Positions 50,492 through 61,012 of a stretch of 64,000 nt of DNA are shown here, in pieces. This stretch comes from Rhizaria sp. SCN 62-66 (taxonomy: Eukaryota; Rhizaria, unplaced), in contig MEDY01000236.1 of the NCBI GenBank assembly GCA_001724265.1, positions 1-64,000 of the forward strand, given 5' to 3'. A model generated the notes under the pieces. It had not been told where the DNA came from, made no database searches, and saw only the letters and a program-made list of their open reading frames with translations. Position 1 is the first letter of the stretch. The number at the start of each line of letters is the position of its first letter. The position numbers and the translations under genes are program-made.

Positions 50492-51782
50492 ATGGGCAAC
50501 AAACAGTCTTACAGCACTGACGCGGCCACCGAGTTTTGCAAGGCGCAACTCGTCCTCAAGAATCCCTCTGGTGACGCTGACACCCACTACAACAATGGTA
50601 CGTCTCTTCTTCCTCAGTCACGCCATCAGTCCTCACTACAATTTCCGTTTCACACTTGTTGTTTCTTGCTCAACCGCGCATGATATATGCTTTTCATCCA
50701 TGTCCTTTCCTTTCCCAGCCATCCGCTCGAAGCGCATCGAGGAGCGTATCAAGGGCTTCGACCGCGCGGCGAACGAGTACCGCATGGCAAAACAGTACGC
50801 CCGCGCCGCCGTGTGCTTCCGCCTCGCGGCATACAACTACGACCTGGCCGAGGCCGCGCAAGACTTCGCGGAGAAGCTATGTGAGAGCGTCCGCATGTAC
50901 GTGCGCGACGGCAGCGATGAGAGCGTCACGCAGGCGCTGGCGATGCTCGACGCTGAGGTCGTGCCCGCGCTCGAGGCCTCGAACCTGGGCAAGCTCACCG
51001 ACGCGACCGTGAGCGCCGCCGTCGAAGGCACGCTCGAGGCCTTCTCCGACGGCCGCATTGACGCCGCCGCGTTTGCCAAGCACGTGCCTGTGCTGCAGGA
51101 GCTCGCACCGCCGCGCCAGAAGGCCGCCTTGGCGGCGCGAGTCGTCGAGGTGTATCTCGACCGCAAGGACTACAAGCGCGCGGCGCGCCAGTACAAGGAG
51201 ATGGTGTCGGCGCAGACGCTTGACCTCGACTCGCAGGAGGACGTGCTCATGCAGAGCTATCTGCGCGGCTTCCTCTGTCTCGCCGCTCACCACGCGCACA
51301 AGGACGAGTTCGCCGTACGTTTTTGTTGATAGTGTCTTGACCAATCGAAGACATCGATATCTCACTTAAATATTCACATTGAGATCTATTTTTCAATTCT
51401 AGATTTGAATCAACGATATTTGCTACACTACACTTTTTACCTGGTTATTATGTTTTCCTATTCTTATGAGTCTTTTTATACTTTTCTTTGTCCCATCCTT
51501 TTTCAGGCTCCCGAGTTCGCCGCCGAGGCGATGGGCTCCTCCAAGGCGTGGAAGGCCTCCGGTCTCCGCACCTCTGCCATCGCGCTGTACGACGCGGCGA
51601 CGCGGCTCGACTACAAGGCGTTCGAGGCGGCCGCGGAGACGCTGTCGTTCTCTTGCAACGCGGCCACGGCCGTGGTGCGGCTCATCAACGCCGTGCGCGA
51701 AGGTATGAACGAGGCGCGCGACAAGGGCAAGCAGCCCGTGCTCAAGAGCGAGATGGAGCTCGCCACCGACACGCTTGCGTGA
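50492..51782 (+). CDS. SNAP-like TPR protein with N-myristoylation signal
   Basis: Three exons: 50492-50597, 50719-51314, 51507-51782; donors GTACGT; TGA stop; 325 residues. The body is all-helical TPR-like: FDRAANEYRMAKQYARAAVC, FRLAAYNYDLAEAAQDFAEK, VVEVYLDRKDYKRAARQYKE, then a C-terminal block LDYKAFEAAAETLSF. This resembles the alpha/gamma-SNAP fold (NSF adaptors that disassemble SNARE complexes), notably AAN-x-[YF]-[RK]MAK at the second helix. The signature C-terminal NSF-activating end of alpha-SNAP is not visible, so it may be another SNAP-superfamily member. MGNKQS at the N-terminus fits a myristoylation site, giving a membrane anchor instead of the hydrophobic loop of SNAPs. Confidence 0.55.
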
Positions 51783-52079
51783 GCGTGTTTAGATTCACTC
51801 TTCGTTGTGACTGTCACTGCTGCGGCGCACGCGAGTACCGCGTCCACTGCTTAACAAGGGTGGCCATAGCGACTAGTTATGCATGTTGTATTGCTAATCG
51901 TAAAATGAGGGCTAGGAGTATAAGAAAAAAGTTTAATATAGCGGAATAATATTAAGGTACGATTAACTCGTTCACATAAATACAAATTAAAACAAAGCAT
52001 AAGCAAAGAACAAAGCAATCACGGCGATGTAAAACACTGGTCATGCACAATGCAATTAGCGCACCGCTCGCTCCCTCGC

Positions 52080-54120
52080 TCAGTGCGCAGTCGCGTCTTG
52101 CTTTGCGAACCGCGTGCCGACGCCCGCAAAGGCCTGCTTCAGCGAGTCAAAGAGCGCGATGGAGATGGCCGACGCGGGGGCGGCGAAAAGCACGCGCGCG
52201 CCGGCGCCCTTGAAGAGCCCGCGCACGCCCTCGGTGCGCACCAGCTTGCCCAGCCCCTGCAGCGTGGACCGGTAGCCGAAGTCGAAGCCGGGCGGGATCG
52301 AGCCCGCGCCGACGGCGGCGGGCAGCGCCGCGCCCTCCGCCACCACTGCAGCCACAGCAGCAGCAGAGCTCGCAGTCGCAGTGGCAAGGCGGCGCTGCTG
52401 CGCGGCGGCGTTGCGCTGGATCTGAATGCGCAGCTTGACCAGGTCGAGCGGGTTCGTGACCAGGGACGCGAGGCCGCCCGCGAGCGCGCCGGAGCATAGA
52501 AAGAGCCACGCCGGCAGCGGCGCCTCGGCCGCGTCGTCGCCGGCGCGTGTGGACGCGCCATTGGCGCTCGTAGCGGCCGCGTTGGCGCGGTACATCTCAG
52601 CCGCCGTGGCCTTGAACCACTCGTAGGAGGAGAGGTAGAGAGCGCTGAAAGGCCCGAAAGAGGCGAGCGTGGCGCCATAGCCGCGGTAGAGCCCGCGCAG
52701 CCCGTCCTCGCGCGCGATGCGCCGCAGCGCGTCCCACGTGCCGCGGTACTGCAGCGGCTGCGGCGCCGCACTCCCAGTCGCACTGCCCGTCACAACGGCA
52801 GTGCCGCTCGCAGAAGCAGTGGCCGGCGCTGCTGCCGCGGCTGCTGCGGTGACCGCCGGGGGCGCGAGCGACTGGACCTGGAGGCGTTCCTTGACGACGT
52901 CGATGGGGAGCCAGACGACGCACGACACGGCCTCGGCGAGCAGCCCGGCGGTGAAGTTGAGCGCGAAGGGAGCCGCCAGAACAGTGTGCGCCGCGCGCGT
53001 CACCAGCCCGCGGCCCTGCGCGGATGCCGGCTGCTGCTGTTGTTGTACTGCACCGGCAACGCTGTCGTTGTCGTCGCTGTGGCCGTGTGTGAGAGCGCGC
53101 GGGTCGGGGCCGGTGGCGTCACGGACGCGGCCGAGGACGGACTTGGCCAGCTCGTACGAGGTGAAGTATGCAAACCCGCCGGGCGCGGAGCCCAGGAAAA
53201 CGACCCAGAAGCCCGCGTACAGCCCCCGGGGCCCCTCGGTGCGGAGCGTGTGCGTGAACAGCGATGTGATCGTCGGCCGGTGCACCGCCGGCGCAGGCGC
53301 AGGCGCAGTGGTGGCCGCGCTTGTCGTCGCGGTATTGTAGGGGTTAAACGCGGGGATCGAACCGGGGTGGCCGGGGGCGTGGAACGCGGCCGGGTGGCCG
53401 GGGGTGCTGGCGGCGGCGGCGACGGGGGCAGAGGAGATGGCCTGGGTGCAACGAGCAGAGGAGAGCAGTTATATGATTGAGCAGATATAACAGAGAGGTG
53501 AGATGATGATAGGAAGATAGTGAGAGAGAAAAAATAAAAGCTAAAGGTGACATAACATATGGCCCGACATATCAATATAGTTGGCTTCAACAGATACTGA
53601 AGTCAGAGATTGTGGGTGGTTGAGTGTGTAAGCTTACCTGTAGCTTGGCCTTGATGGTGTCCAGCGGGTGGCAGGGGATGCGGGAGATCATGCCGGAGAC
53701 GGAGGACGCCAGCATGACAGGCACCATCTCGGACAGAGGCGGCAACAGCGACGTACTATCGACGCCGTTGCTCTTCGGGTTACTACTCTTGCCGCTGCCG
53801 CTGCTGCCGCCGCTGTCCTGATGGTCATTGCTGCTCGAGCTGGGTTCAGCAGGCGAGGCGCCTGGCACGGGAGCAGCTGCGGAGGCAGAGAGAAACGCGG
53901 GCAGACGAAGGCCGAACGGAGACCACAACAAAGACGAAGATGATGATGTCGACTGTGATGGCGTCGTCTGAGAGTGCGAGCGAGAGTGCGCTTGTGAGGC
54001 CGAGGCCGGGGCCGGCTGGGACGCGGTAGGCATGAGAGTGGAGAGTGGGAGCACGCCAGGCATAAAGCTAAAAATTCCACGGGCCGGGCCAAAGGGCTGC
54101 GCGGCGGTGTCGAACGACAT
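52080..54120 (-). CDS. Mitochondrial carrier (SLC25) family protein, enlarged
   Basis: Two exons: 54120-53638 and 53441-52080; donor GTAAGC; TGA stop; 614 residues against about 300 for the family. Three carrier signatures are present: RIPCHPLDTIKAKLQ (end of exon 1), VWLPIDVVKERLQVQ, and TNPLDLVKLRIQIQ, each followed by a GLYxG or GLFKG-type loop (TEGPRGLYAGFWVVFLGSAP, EDGLRGLYRGYG, TEGVRGLFKGAGARVLFAAP). Extra sequence lies in about 130 Ser/Pro-rich N-terminal residues and a Pro/Ala linker right after the first signature (start of exon 2). The intron falls exactly after the first signature. Located in the mitochondrial inner membrane. I cannot assign the substrate from contact residues with confidence. 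Confidence 0.88.
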
Positions 54121-54913
54121 GACGGGTTAGGGAGTCGGCGGAGTGTTCCAGGAAGCCGGATGTTGTTAGGTGGAAGCGGCGTGCCGCAGAGGGCTTTTGG
54201 GGGAGAAGCTATAACAAGATACATGAACATTTTGGTGAGATTATGAAATAAAGAAATATAAAATGCTGCATTATGTAGTCCATACTGCTGCCACAATGGT
54301 ATTGACGGTCGATTTGATATGCAGCAAGATGCCGAAAGATAGCCGCGGGCTTCGAGGCATCGGCTGCAATCGTTTACTTCGGACATTGGTATCGTGACAT
54401 AGTCTTTTGATTAAAGGCTAAATAAGATGTGGTTTACAGTATAATCCCGTAAACCGTGTTTGATCTAGTTATAATGCTTTCGCAGGTTACTTCTTTGTGC
54501 GTCATCTCAGGTTCAGGTCCTCAATAGCACGAGTTACTTCGTCGCTTTCGACTGCCATGTCGCATCCATACAAGCTCTCACTTGCATTACACGAACCAGA
54601 GGACACGTGTCTCAATGTTGAATTGTAGTTTATGTATTCCGACGAACGCCATTGCTAAAATTTAAAGCAACAGCGCAATTCTGAAGCGCGTTTGAGTGCA
54701 GTACAGGAAGGAGGAAGAGAAATGTCACCACATACATTGCACTAATACTATCGTGCAGGTTCGTGTTAAACATGTTGTTTGCTGTAATAAAATAAAAAAC
54801 TGGGGATCATGAAACTAATATACTCTCGATTTAATCAAATAAGTGATAAACTTGACAAACCTGACGGTAGTCACAGCGACATAGCCTTTGTTACGTCCTA
54901 CTACGTCAGTCTC
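54121..54913. other. Intergenic, AT-rich, no gene seen
   Basis: Upstream of the carrier and downstream of the BPI-like gene, both minus strand. Only short random frames. Confidence 0.5.
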
Positions 54914-56554
54914 TTAATACTCCTCGTCCGCGTCCGCGTCCACGTCCGCGCGGGCAGAGAGAGCGCGCGCGCGAGCCACAGTCCTGGGCGCGGCGGCTTC
55001 CGTGGTCACGGCGCCGACAGCGGAGAGCGCGGCGGCGCGGAGCACTGCGAGCACCTCGGCAGTGGGCTGGTAGTCGATGTCGGTGGTGAGCACCGCGGTG
55101 CCGGCGGCGAGCGTGAGCTGCGTGCCGACCAGCCGCAGCCCGCGCACCGTAGGCAGCGGGAGCCCCGACGCGAAGACCTGGTTGATAAAGGGCACGACGA
55201 CGCCGCTGACGACGGTAGCGATCTCCTTGTCGAGCTTGTCGACCGAGAACTGCCCGATCGCCGTCTCGGCCAGCGAGAGCGATGACGTGAACTTGGCGAT
55301 GTTGAGCTTCAGAAGCGGGTCCGCCGGGTCCGTGGCGTCGAACCACATGTTGGCGGCGCCCGCGAGCGCGACGTGGACCACGAAGGCCGCCTTCCAGCTG
55401 GTGCCGACCTTAGCCTCGGTCTTGAACGACATGAGTCCGCCCATGTCGAGCCCCTTGCTGGAGATTGAGACGTTGAACTCGCGCGCAAAGCTCAGCACGA
55501 TGCGCAGGTCCGCGTCGGGGAACGTCGCTTGCAGCTGCGGCACCATGGTCCAGGCCTTGGAGTTGAAGGCCACAGGCCACAGCGGCGGCGGGTTGGTCCC
55601 GTCGAAGGTGAAGGCAAATGCGCCCGACTTGTGGAGCACGTGCAGCAGCGTCTGCGGGACAAAGCTCGACAGCGAGAGCGCAAGCATGGGCCCCGCGGCC
55701 GGCAGCGACTGCGGCACGCGCGGGACGGCGCCGTCGGACTTGCCCGTCGTGGCCGGGTACATCTCGCCGTTGAAGAGCATGCTCACGGCCGTCTTGGACA
55801 GGATCGGGGCCTCGGTTAGTGACAGATCCAGCACAGCAAGCGGCCCCACGGGCACGCGCAGTAGCATCGACTGCACGATCGTGTCGGCGAAGGCGTTGAC
55901 GGTGCTCACCATGGTCGTCTTGATGGCGTTCTCGAGCGTGGTCTTGATCTTGCCCTTAAAGAGGCGCACGATGAGGTTGTAGAGCCAGGAGAACATCGAC
56001 TCGGCGGTCTTGACGTCGATCGAGTCAATGTCGATAGCGACGTCCTTGACGCGGAACTGCGGCGCGAGCCCCTTGGCGGTCTGCACGGCGCCGACCTCGA
56101 GCGTGGCCGCGAAGTGCGAGCAGGCCAGTGACGCCGTCGCGGAGCCGGAGCCGGAGGGCAGGTGAGGGAAAATGGCCAGGCGGTAGCTCCAGTCCATCTC
56201 AGCCGAAAAGGCCGCGTTGTCGACACCGACGGTGAGCCCCGAGGTGAGGGACACGGACACGCCCGAGGTCTTGGCCGAGGTGACATGGATGTTTGTCACG
56301 CTGTACTCGAACCCGGTTTCGGTGCCCGAGATGCCGTCGAAGGTAAGCTTCGTCAGCGCCTCAAGCGCGGAGGGCACCACGCGGCGCGCGAACTTGTCGA
56401 GGCCGCCGACGTTGAGCGACGCGATCACACCCGGGGCGACGGGGGTGCCCATGTCGGCGGCGTCGCTGCTGCCGGCGTTGATACTGCTGCCGGTGGCGCC
56501 GGCTAAGGCACTCAGGGCAAGCAACAGCAAGCAGAGAGTCTTCTTGATGAGCAT
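54914..56554 (-). CDS. BPI/LBP-family secreted lipid-binding protein
   Basis: 546 residues, single exon, TAA stop. I take the ATG at 56552-56554 because a signal peptide follows directly (MLIKKTLCLLLLALSALAGA); an in-frame upstream ATG would put 41 Pro-rich residues before it. The start of the mature part, GVIASLNVGGLDKFARRVVP, is the typical BPI N-barrel opening. Next come GFEYSVTNIHVTSAKTSGVS and SWLYNLIVRLFKGKIKTTLE, then a second repeat-like barrel with MLFNGEMYP and LPTVRGLRLVG. The family binds lipopolysaccharide or other lipids in two pockets of a boomerang fold and is found in animals, plants, amoebae and other protists. Possible roles are antibacterial defence, prey recognition or lipid transport. 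The acidic C-terminal tail DVDADADEEY is unusual. Confidence 0.8.
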   Translation of the reverse strand: MLIKKTLCLLLLALSALAGATGSSINAGSSDAADMGTPVAPGVIASLNVGGLDKFARRVVPSALEALTKLTFDGISGTETGFEYSVTNIHVTSAKTSGVSVSLTSGLTVGVDNAAFSAEMDWSYRLAIFPHLPSGSGSATASLACSHFAATLEVGAVQTAKGLAPQFRVKDVAIDIDSIDVKTAESMFSWLYNLIVRLFKGKIKTTLENAIKTTMVSTVNAFADTIVQSMLLRVPVGPLAVLDLSLTEAPILSKTAVSMLFNGEMYPATTGKSDGAVPRVPQSLPAAGPMLALSLSSFVPQTLLHVLHKSGAFAFTFDGTNPPPLWPVAFNSKAWTMVPQLQATFPDADLRIVLSFAREFNVSISSKGLDMGGLMSFKTEAKVGTSWKAAFVVHVALAGAANMWFDATDPADPLLKLNIAKFTSSLSLAETAIGQFSVDKLDKEIATVVSGVVVPFINQVFASGLPLPTVRGLRLVGTQLTLAAGTAVLTTDIDYQPTAEVLAVLRAAALSAVGAVTTEAAAPRTVARARALSARADVDADADEEY

Positions 56555-57478
56555 GCCTAGATGGTGTAGGAGTGGAGAGGGCAAGGGTGAACGGGACGAT
56601 TGAGTCGGACGCGGTTTCGGGAGTGGAAGCAATGGAGTGGGGGGGCGTATAAGAGCGACGAGAAGGGGGAGCAACATGTGGAGGATATGTCGCTCTGAGA
56701 AAATGCAAAAACAAAAACACGTTTAAAACATATTTGAAATGAAGAATTAAAGAAAATATCACTATTAAAACGACAGGATATGCGCGAAATAGCGTTTTTG
56801 ACTCTGGACCTCATGCTGCTGCTAGCCTTGCCTACGTAGTCCCACGAGAGTCCTTCCTCAACTCACCACAGAGTCGATTTGGTCCAACGCACTTAAGTGA
56901 AGATATCTCAGGATGACAAACACTAAAAGAGCTCTACCTAATTTCATATGGCTTTAACAGCGGGATCACACAGTATCAACATGATTTTTATTCTAGCCAA
57001 AGTGTGCATATCCATGGAATCTTACGTTTCAGGACAAATTCAATACGCACGCTTTGTATCTACTGATTCAGGCAACAAACAGCTGTTTATGTTAGGTATT
57101 AAATGATAATACATGTTCAATACAGTTTCAATCTTGAATATAAAGAGTATGTGTCAGGAGAGTGCATATACCGATTCTGAGCATTTTTCGGTCCTGCGGC
57201 ACGAGGAGGCGGCTTGTTTTCTCCCGGCCAGTTCGAACCAGCGGGCTCTCTTTGCAAGCGTAATACGAGCTCACACAGCCTTCGTACAGAGTTTATGCTT
57301 GCCACTTTGATAACTTCTTGCGACGTTCTATATTATATTCCAACTGTAATCGCAGCCATTGTTGTTTTCATGCGTGAGAGCTTTGCTCCGTCATCGCCCT
57401 CGAAGGACTTTCGTTTCCAGCTCTGACTGACTTCTCGGACCCTTATTTCTCTCGCCCACCTTTACCTTTTGCTTCAGA
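56555..57478. other. Divergent intergenic region, no gene seen
   Basis: AT-rich 920 bases between the BPI-like gene and the B12D-like gene. The stretch GGTTCGAAC on the minus strand near 57228 looks like a tRNA B box but no cloverleaf folds around it. A pyrimidine-rich segment ending TTCAG abuts the next ATG. Confidence 0.5.
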
Positions 57479-58533
57479 ATGGCTTCTCTCGTTCACAAGA
57501 CTCGTAGTTGGGTTTCCCTCGTCCTCTCGGACCCCGGTGTACGTCCTCTTTCCACCCTCATTTTGCTCCGTTTCCTCGTCGCAGCGACTGGCCGTCGGTC
57601 GCGTCACCGCTTTGCCGCCGCGCGCGGACCCTCCGCCGCCGCCGTTCTCTGTCTCCAGCCACTCAGACGCGCACGTCCCCGCGTGCACGCGTCTCTCACT
57701 TGTCCCCAACACCCAGTGATACTGTGCAATTTGGCATCGCTGCGGTTTGAGGCCCTGGAGCAGCCCAGCCCCTCCCGCGGTCGCGTCGGCTTCTCGGAGA
57801 ATCGGTGTCATCCGACTCGTCATCGCGCGCGCTCTGCTCTGTCGCGCACATTCCCGCATCGGTATTATTGCGATATGCAAGTATATATGCGTAAAGTGAT
57901 TACAATGACACTGTATTCATGCTGCATTTCATCATTTTCAATCTATTTGACTCACATTTTACGCTTCTTTGCGACTTTGCCGTTGCTCGTTGCCCCGGTC
58001 ACTTGACAGAACTACCCCCTCCTTGCCGCCAACCTCGCTGGCTGCGGTGTCCTTGCCTTCTTCGGCGGCCGCAAGGTACGTACACTCTCTAAATCGCAAC
58101 AGCTACCGTCATTTGCGCTTTTTGCGGCGTTGCTCAGCATCTTCAGAGATCCAACTCAAACTCATCCAACAATGTCCGCCTCATCCTCTTTTGCTTTCCC
58201 TCTTAGCTCCTGCACCACCCCGACGTCCGCCCCTCCATCTCCGAGCGCTCTATCGCCGACACGACCCCCGCGACGCTCGAGAACGGCCACACGTTCCGCG
58301 CCGGCACCGCGCTCTTCTCCGCGCCCCTGAGCTGGATGGCCGACAAGTACCACGCCATTACCTTCCTCGGCGGCCGCCCCCGCGACAACAACTTCTGGAC
58401 CGTCGCCGGCTACTCCGAGCGCGTTCCTGCCCCTCTGGAGCACACCAACTACTTCGAGGACGGCCTCTTCAAGGCCACCCCCCCGTCGCCCGCCCCTACC
58501 GGCGTCTTCCACGCTGCCGATGACAAGGAGTAA
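57479..58533 (+). CDS. B12D/NDUFA4 (MLRQ)-like mitochondrial membrane protein
   Basis: Three exons: 57479-57538, 58010-58075, 58207-58533; donors GTACGT; TAA stop; 150 residues. After a short basic start (MASLVHKTRSW) the segment NYPLLAANLAGCGVLAFFGG plus RKLLHHPDVRPSISERS has the B12D/NDUFA4 pattern: a [VN]YPLxxA membrane helix followed by a NPxVR-like turn. Plant B12D and animal NDUFA4, a complex IV-associated subunit, are usually 80-90 residues. This one has about 75 extra C-terminal residues (FLGGRPRDNNFWTVAGYSER and on) that I do not recognise. The first two exons are very short and the first intron is 471 bases, so it is easily missed by gene finders. Confidence 0.6.
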
Positions 58534-59221
58534 GTAAGTCAGCCCAGCCCAGCCCAGCTCAGCTAAGCTAAACGAAGCCCTGCTTCTTTTACTCGACTTC
58601 TGACCATGTCTCTGTTTGTTCGTCCGTTTGTTTGGACGGGCTGACGGAGCACCATGGTGTTGACTCAGTTAAGTAACAAACAACCCCGTGATCCGTGATC
58701 CGGCAAAGTTAGCACTTGTGCTTCTCTGCTGATGCGGTGTGACGTCTCGCGATGAAAGGCGGCGTATTGTTTTGTGATCTAGAGAGCTGTGCATTGTTGA
58801 CTCGCGCTCTCTCTCGAACTCGCTTCGACTGTTTTATTGATTTTATTTTCCGTCCCCCCTATCATCGCTTGGTCTCCTCGCTCGCAGTGTGTGTACCAAG
58901 ACACGCCTGCCCGTTTGAGTCTCGAGACTCAAGCCATTCATAATACAAACCCTAAGTTATAAAATAGTATCCTATAAGAACACAGATAACATAGATCTAA
59001 GTACTTTGTTTTATTAATCCGCATATAATAAGCTTAAGCAGAAGCATATGGCCATCTGACCCTCAATAAGACTGGAAGCACGAACAGACTCCAGTCAATT
59101 GCACTCTCTTACACACTAGCAACTTCAAGGATCACTACATACAGCTGACTCGCAGCCTGTCTCACCGGACGTCACCGTACGGGGCTCAGACGGGCGCTCA
59201 GACTGGGCGCAGACGGGGTGC
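58534..59221. other. Convergent intergenic region, no gene seen
   Basis: A CCCAG-type short repeat (58540-58560) follows the B12D-like stop. The rest is AT-rich without coding signal. Confidence 0.5.
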
Positions 59222-60584
59222 TCAGGCGGGCGTGGTGGCAACGTCGGCGGCACGGATGGACTTGACGAAGATCTTGTGCGGCTGCTGGCGGCCGGGCCCG
59301 TTGGCGCCCAGCGACCAGTCGTAAGAGCACGCGTAGGCGTACATGCTCCCGTCGGGGCTGAAGACGCCCGTCGAGATCGGGCCCTGCTTCGGCTGCGGAG
59401 AGGATAAGGGGAAACAACGACAAAGAGACAAAGAAAGGAGTGAGCGTGAGCGTAAGTGTGTGTGATGCAGAGTCGAGGTGAGGATAACCGATGTTTTGGC
59501 ATTGCAGAGTGAGATAAATATGATCGCCATATCTTAAACAGATGCATTGCATTGAACAGAGACAAACCAAGCCAGCAGAGTAAATGCGGAAACTCTTGCC
59601 AAGCGTGTGCGGGGAGGGGGCGACGTACGTTGTGCGTGTTGATCGAGACTTTGCCGATGTGGTTCCACATCGTGATCTCCTCGTTGCCCGTCGTAGCGAG
59701 CGCGCCCGTCGAGGGGTGGAACGACAGCGACGTGACGGGAAAGATGTTGCTGATGTTGCCCGTCGCAGACCGGTGGCAGCGGAAGGGGAACGACTTGTCG
59801 GCCAGCGCGCCGAAGTACTTGATGTGCGCGCGGCCCTCAATGGAGCCCGTGGCGTAGCCCATGTCGTTCGGCATCGCGCCCACCACGCGGGTCTGCACAG
59901 AACAACAGTAGAGAGAGATGAGAGAGATAAGAGAGGTGAGTTAGATCGGAGCGAAAGCAAAGCAGAAGCATATGGACCAAGATATAGCGGTAACAAGTCG
60001 ATAATAAAAACGTGGTGACAAACCTGGAACTCGTGGGGCGTCTCGGCCGTCTCGAAGAACGCGGTCGGGTTGCGCACGTCGACGCAGCCGACGAGGCGGT
60101 TCTCCATACCGATGACGAGCAGGTTGCCCGCGGCGTCCATCGAGTAAACCTTGCCGGGCAGCGCGAGCTCGGCCACGGGGGCCTTGGTCTGCGAGCGCGG
60201 GTCCCAATACCGCACCGCCTTGTCCCAGCCGCCAGTGACGACGGCGCCGAGAGAGGGCAGCAGTCGGCAGTCCTTGATGGCGGCCGCGTGCTGGCCCACA
60301 ACTATCGACTGGTTGGCGTTCGGGTCGAAGGCGCGCAGCACGTTGTCGCAGCCGGCGGAGAAGATGAGTCCGTTGGCCGAGTCGCACTGGACCGAGAGGA
60401 CGGGCGCCTCGTGTTCGTACGCAGTCGCGGGGGCGATGCCCTGCGCAGTCAGCGTCCAGACGGAGACCTTCTTGCTCCAGGAGCCGGAGGCGAGGACGGG
60501 CGTGTTGGCGTACGTGCCGAACGACAGGGAGGAGACGGTGTCCTGCGGAACCTGGGGCACGGGGCGGTCAGCGACTGTAGCCAT
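59222..60584 (-). CDS. RAE1: mRNA export factor RAE1/Gle2
   Basis: Three exons in transcript order: 60584-60024, 59892-59629, 59392-59222; donors GTTTGT and GTACGT; TGA stop; 331 residues, close to the usual 345-368. It is a WD40 beta-propeller. The start DTVSSLSFGTYANTPVLASG with SWSKKVSVW is followed by APVLSVQCDSANGLIFSAGC, GGWDKAVRYWDPR, then the RAE1-specific blade GYATGSIEGRAHIKYFG, FPFRCHRSATG, VTSLSFHPSTGALATTGNEE, and the end STGVFSPDGSMYAYACSYDW. RAE1 binds the GLEBS motif of NUP98 and BUB1 and takes part in mRNA export and spindle assembly. Upstream in-frame ATGs before 60584 add non-conserved sequence and were rejected. Confidence 0.93.
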
Positions 60585-61012
60585 GTTGGATCTGAAACTG
60601 GGTCTGTTTGGGAGCGACAAGAGACGGGGCGAGGAGGGTGGTGAGCGAGATGCGAGACGTTTGGATCGCGTCGCCGGGGATGCGAAGCAGAGGAGCACAG
60701 ACATTCGCATATGAAAAGATTTTAACGTACCAAATAAATTACCTCCTCTGGAAACTCTAAAGTTGAACGAGATTAAAAAAAGACGAGTGTGCTTTCCGCT
60801 TTTTCTCTTCGAAAAAATGCCGTCCACCCGCGCACCAGCTGAGGCTAGAAGCGCCACCACAGCTCTCATCTGGTGACAATCAGTGTCCATAGCCGTTGGG
60901 TGACGCAGTGCAATATAGGATGTACCGAAGTGAACAAGAGACTAGTGTATTAATGAAGTTGTTCTTCAAGTTATATAGATCCTATTTAACATTTTGCCGT
61001 CGATTCAAGCTC
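60585..61012. other. Intergenic, no gene seen
   Basis: Promoter side of RAE1 and 3' side of the next minus-strand gene. Confidence 0.45.

Noticed and set aside
57180-57250. tRNA-like sequence with GGTTCGAAC
   Set aside because: The T-arm stem does not pair and no acceptor or anticodon stem can be drawn on either strand.
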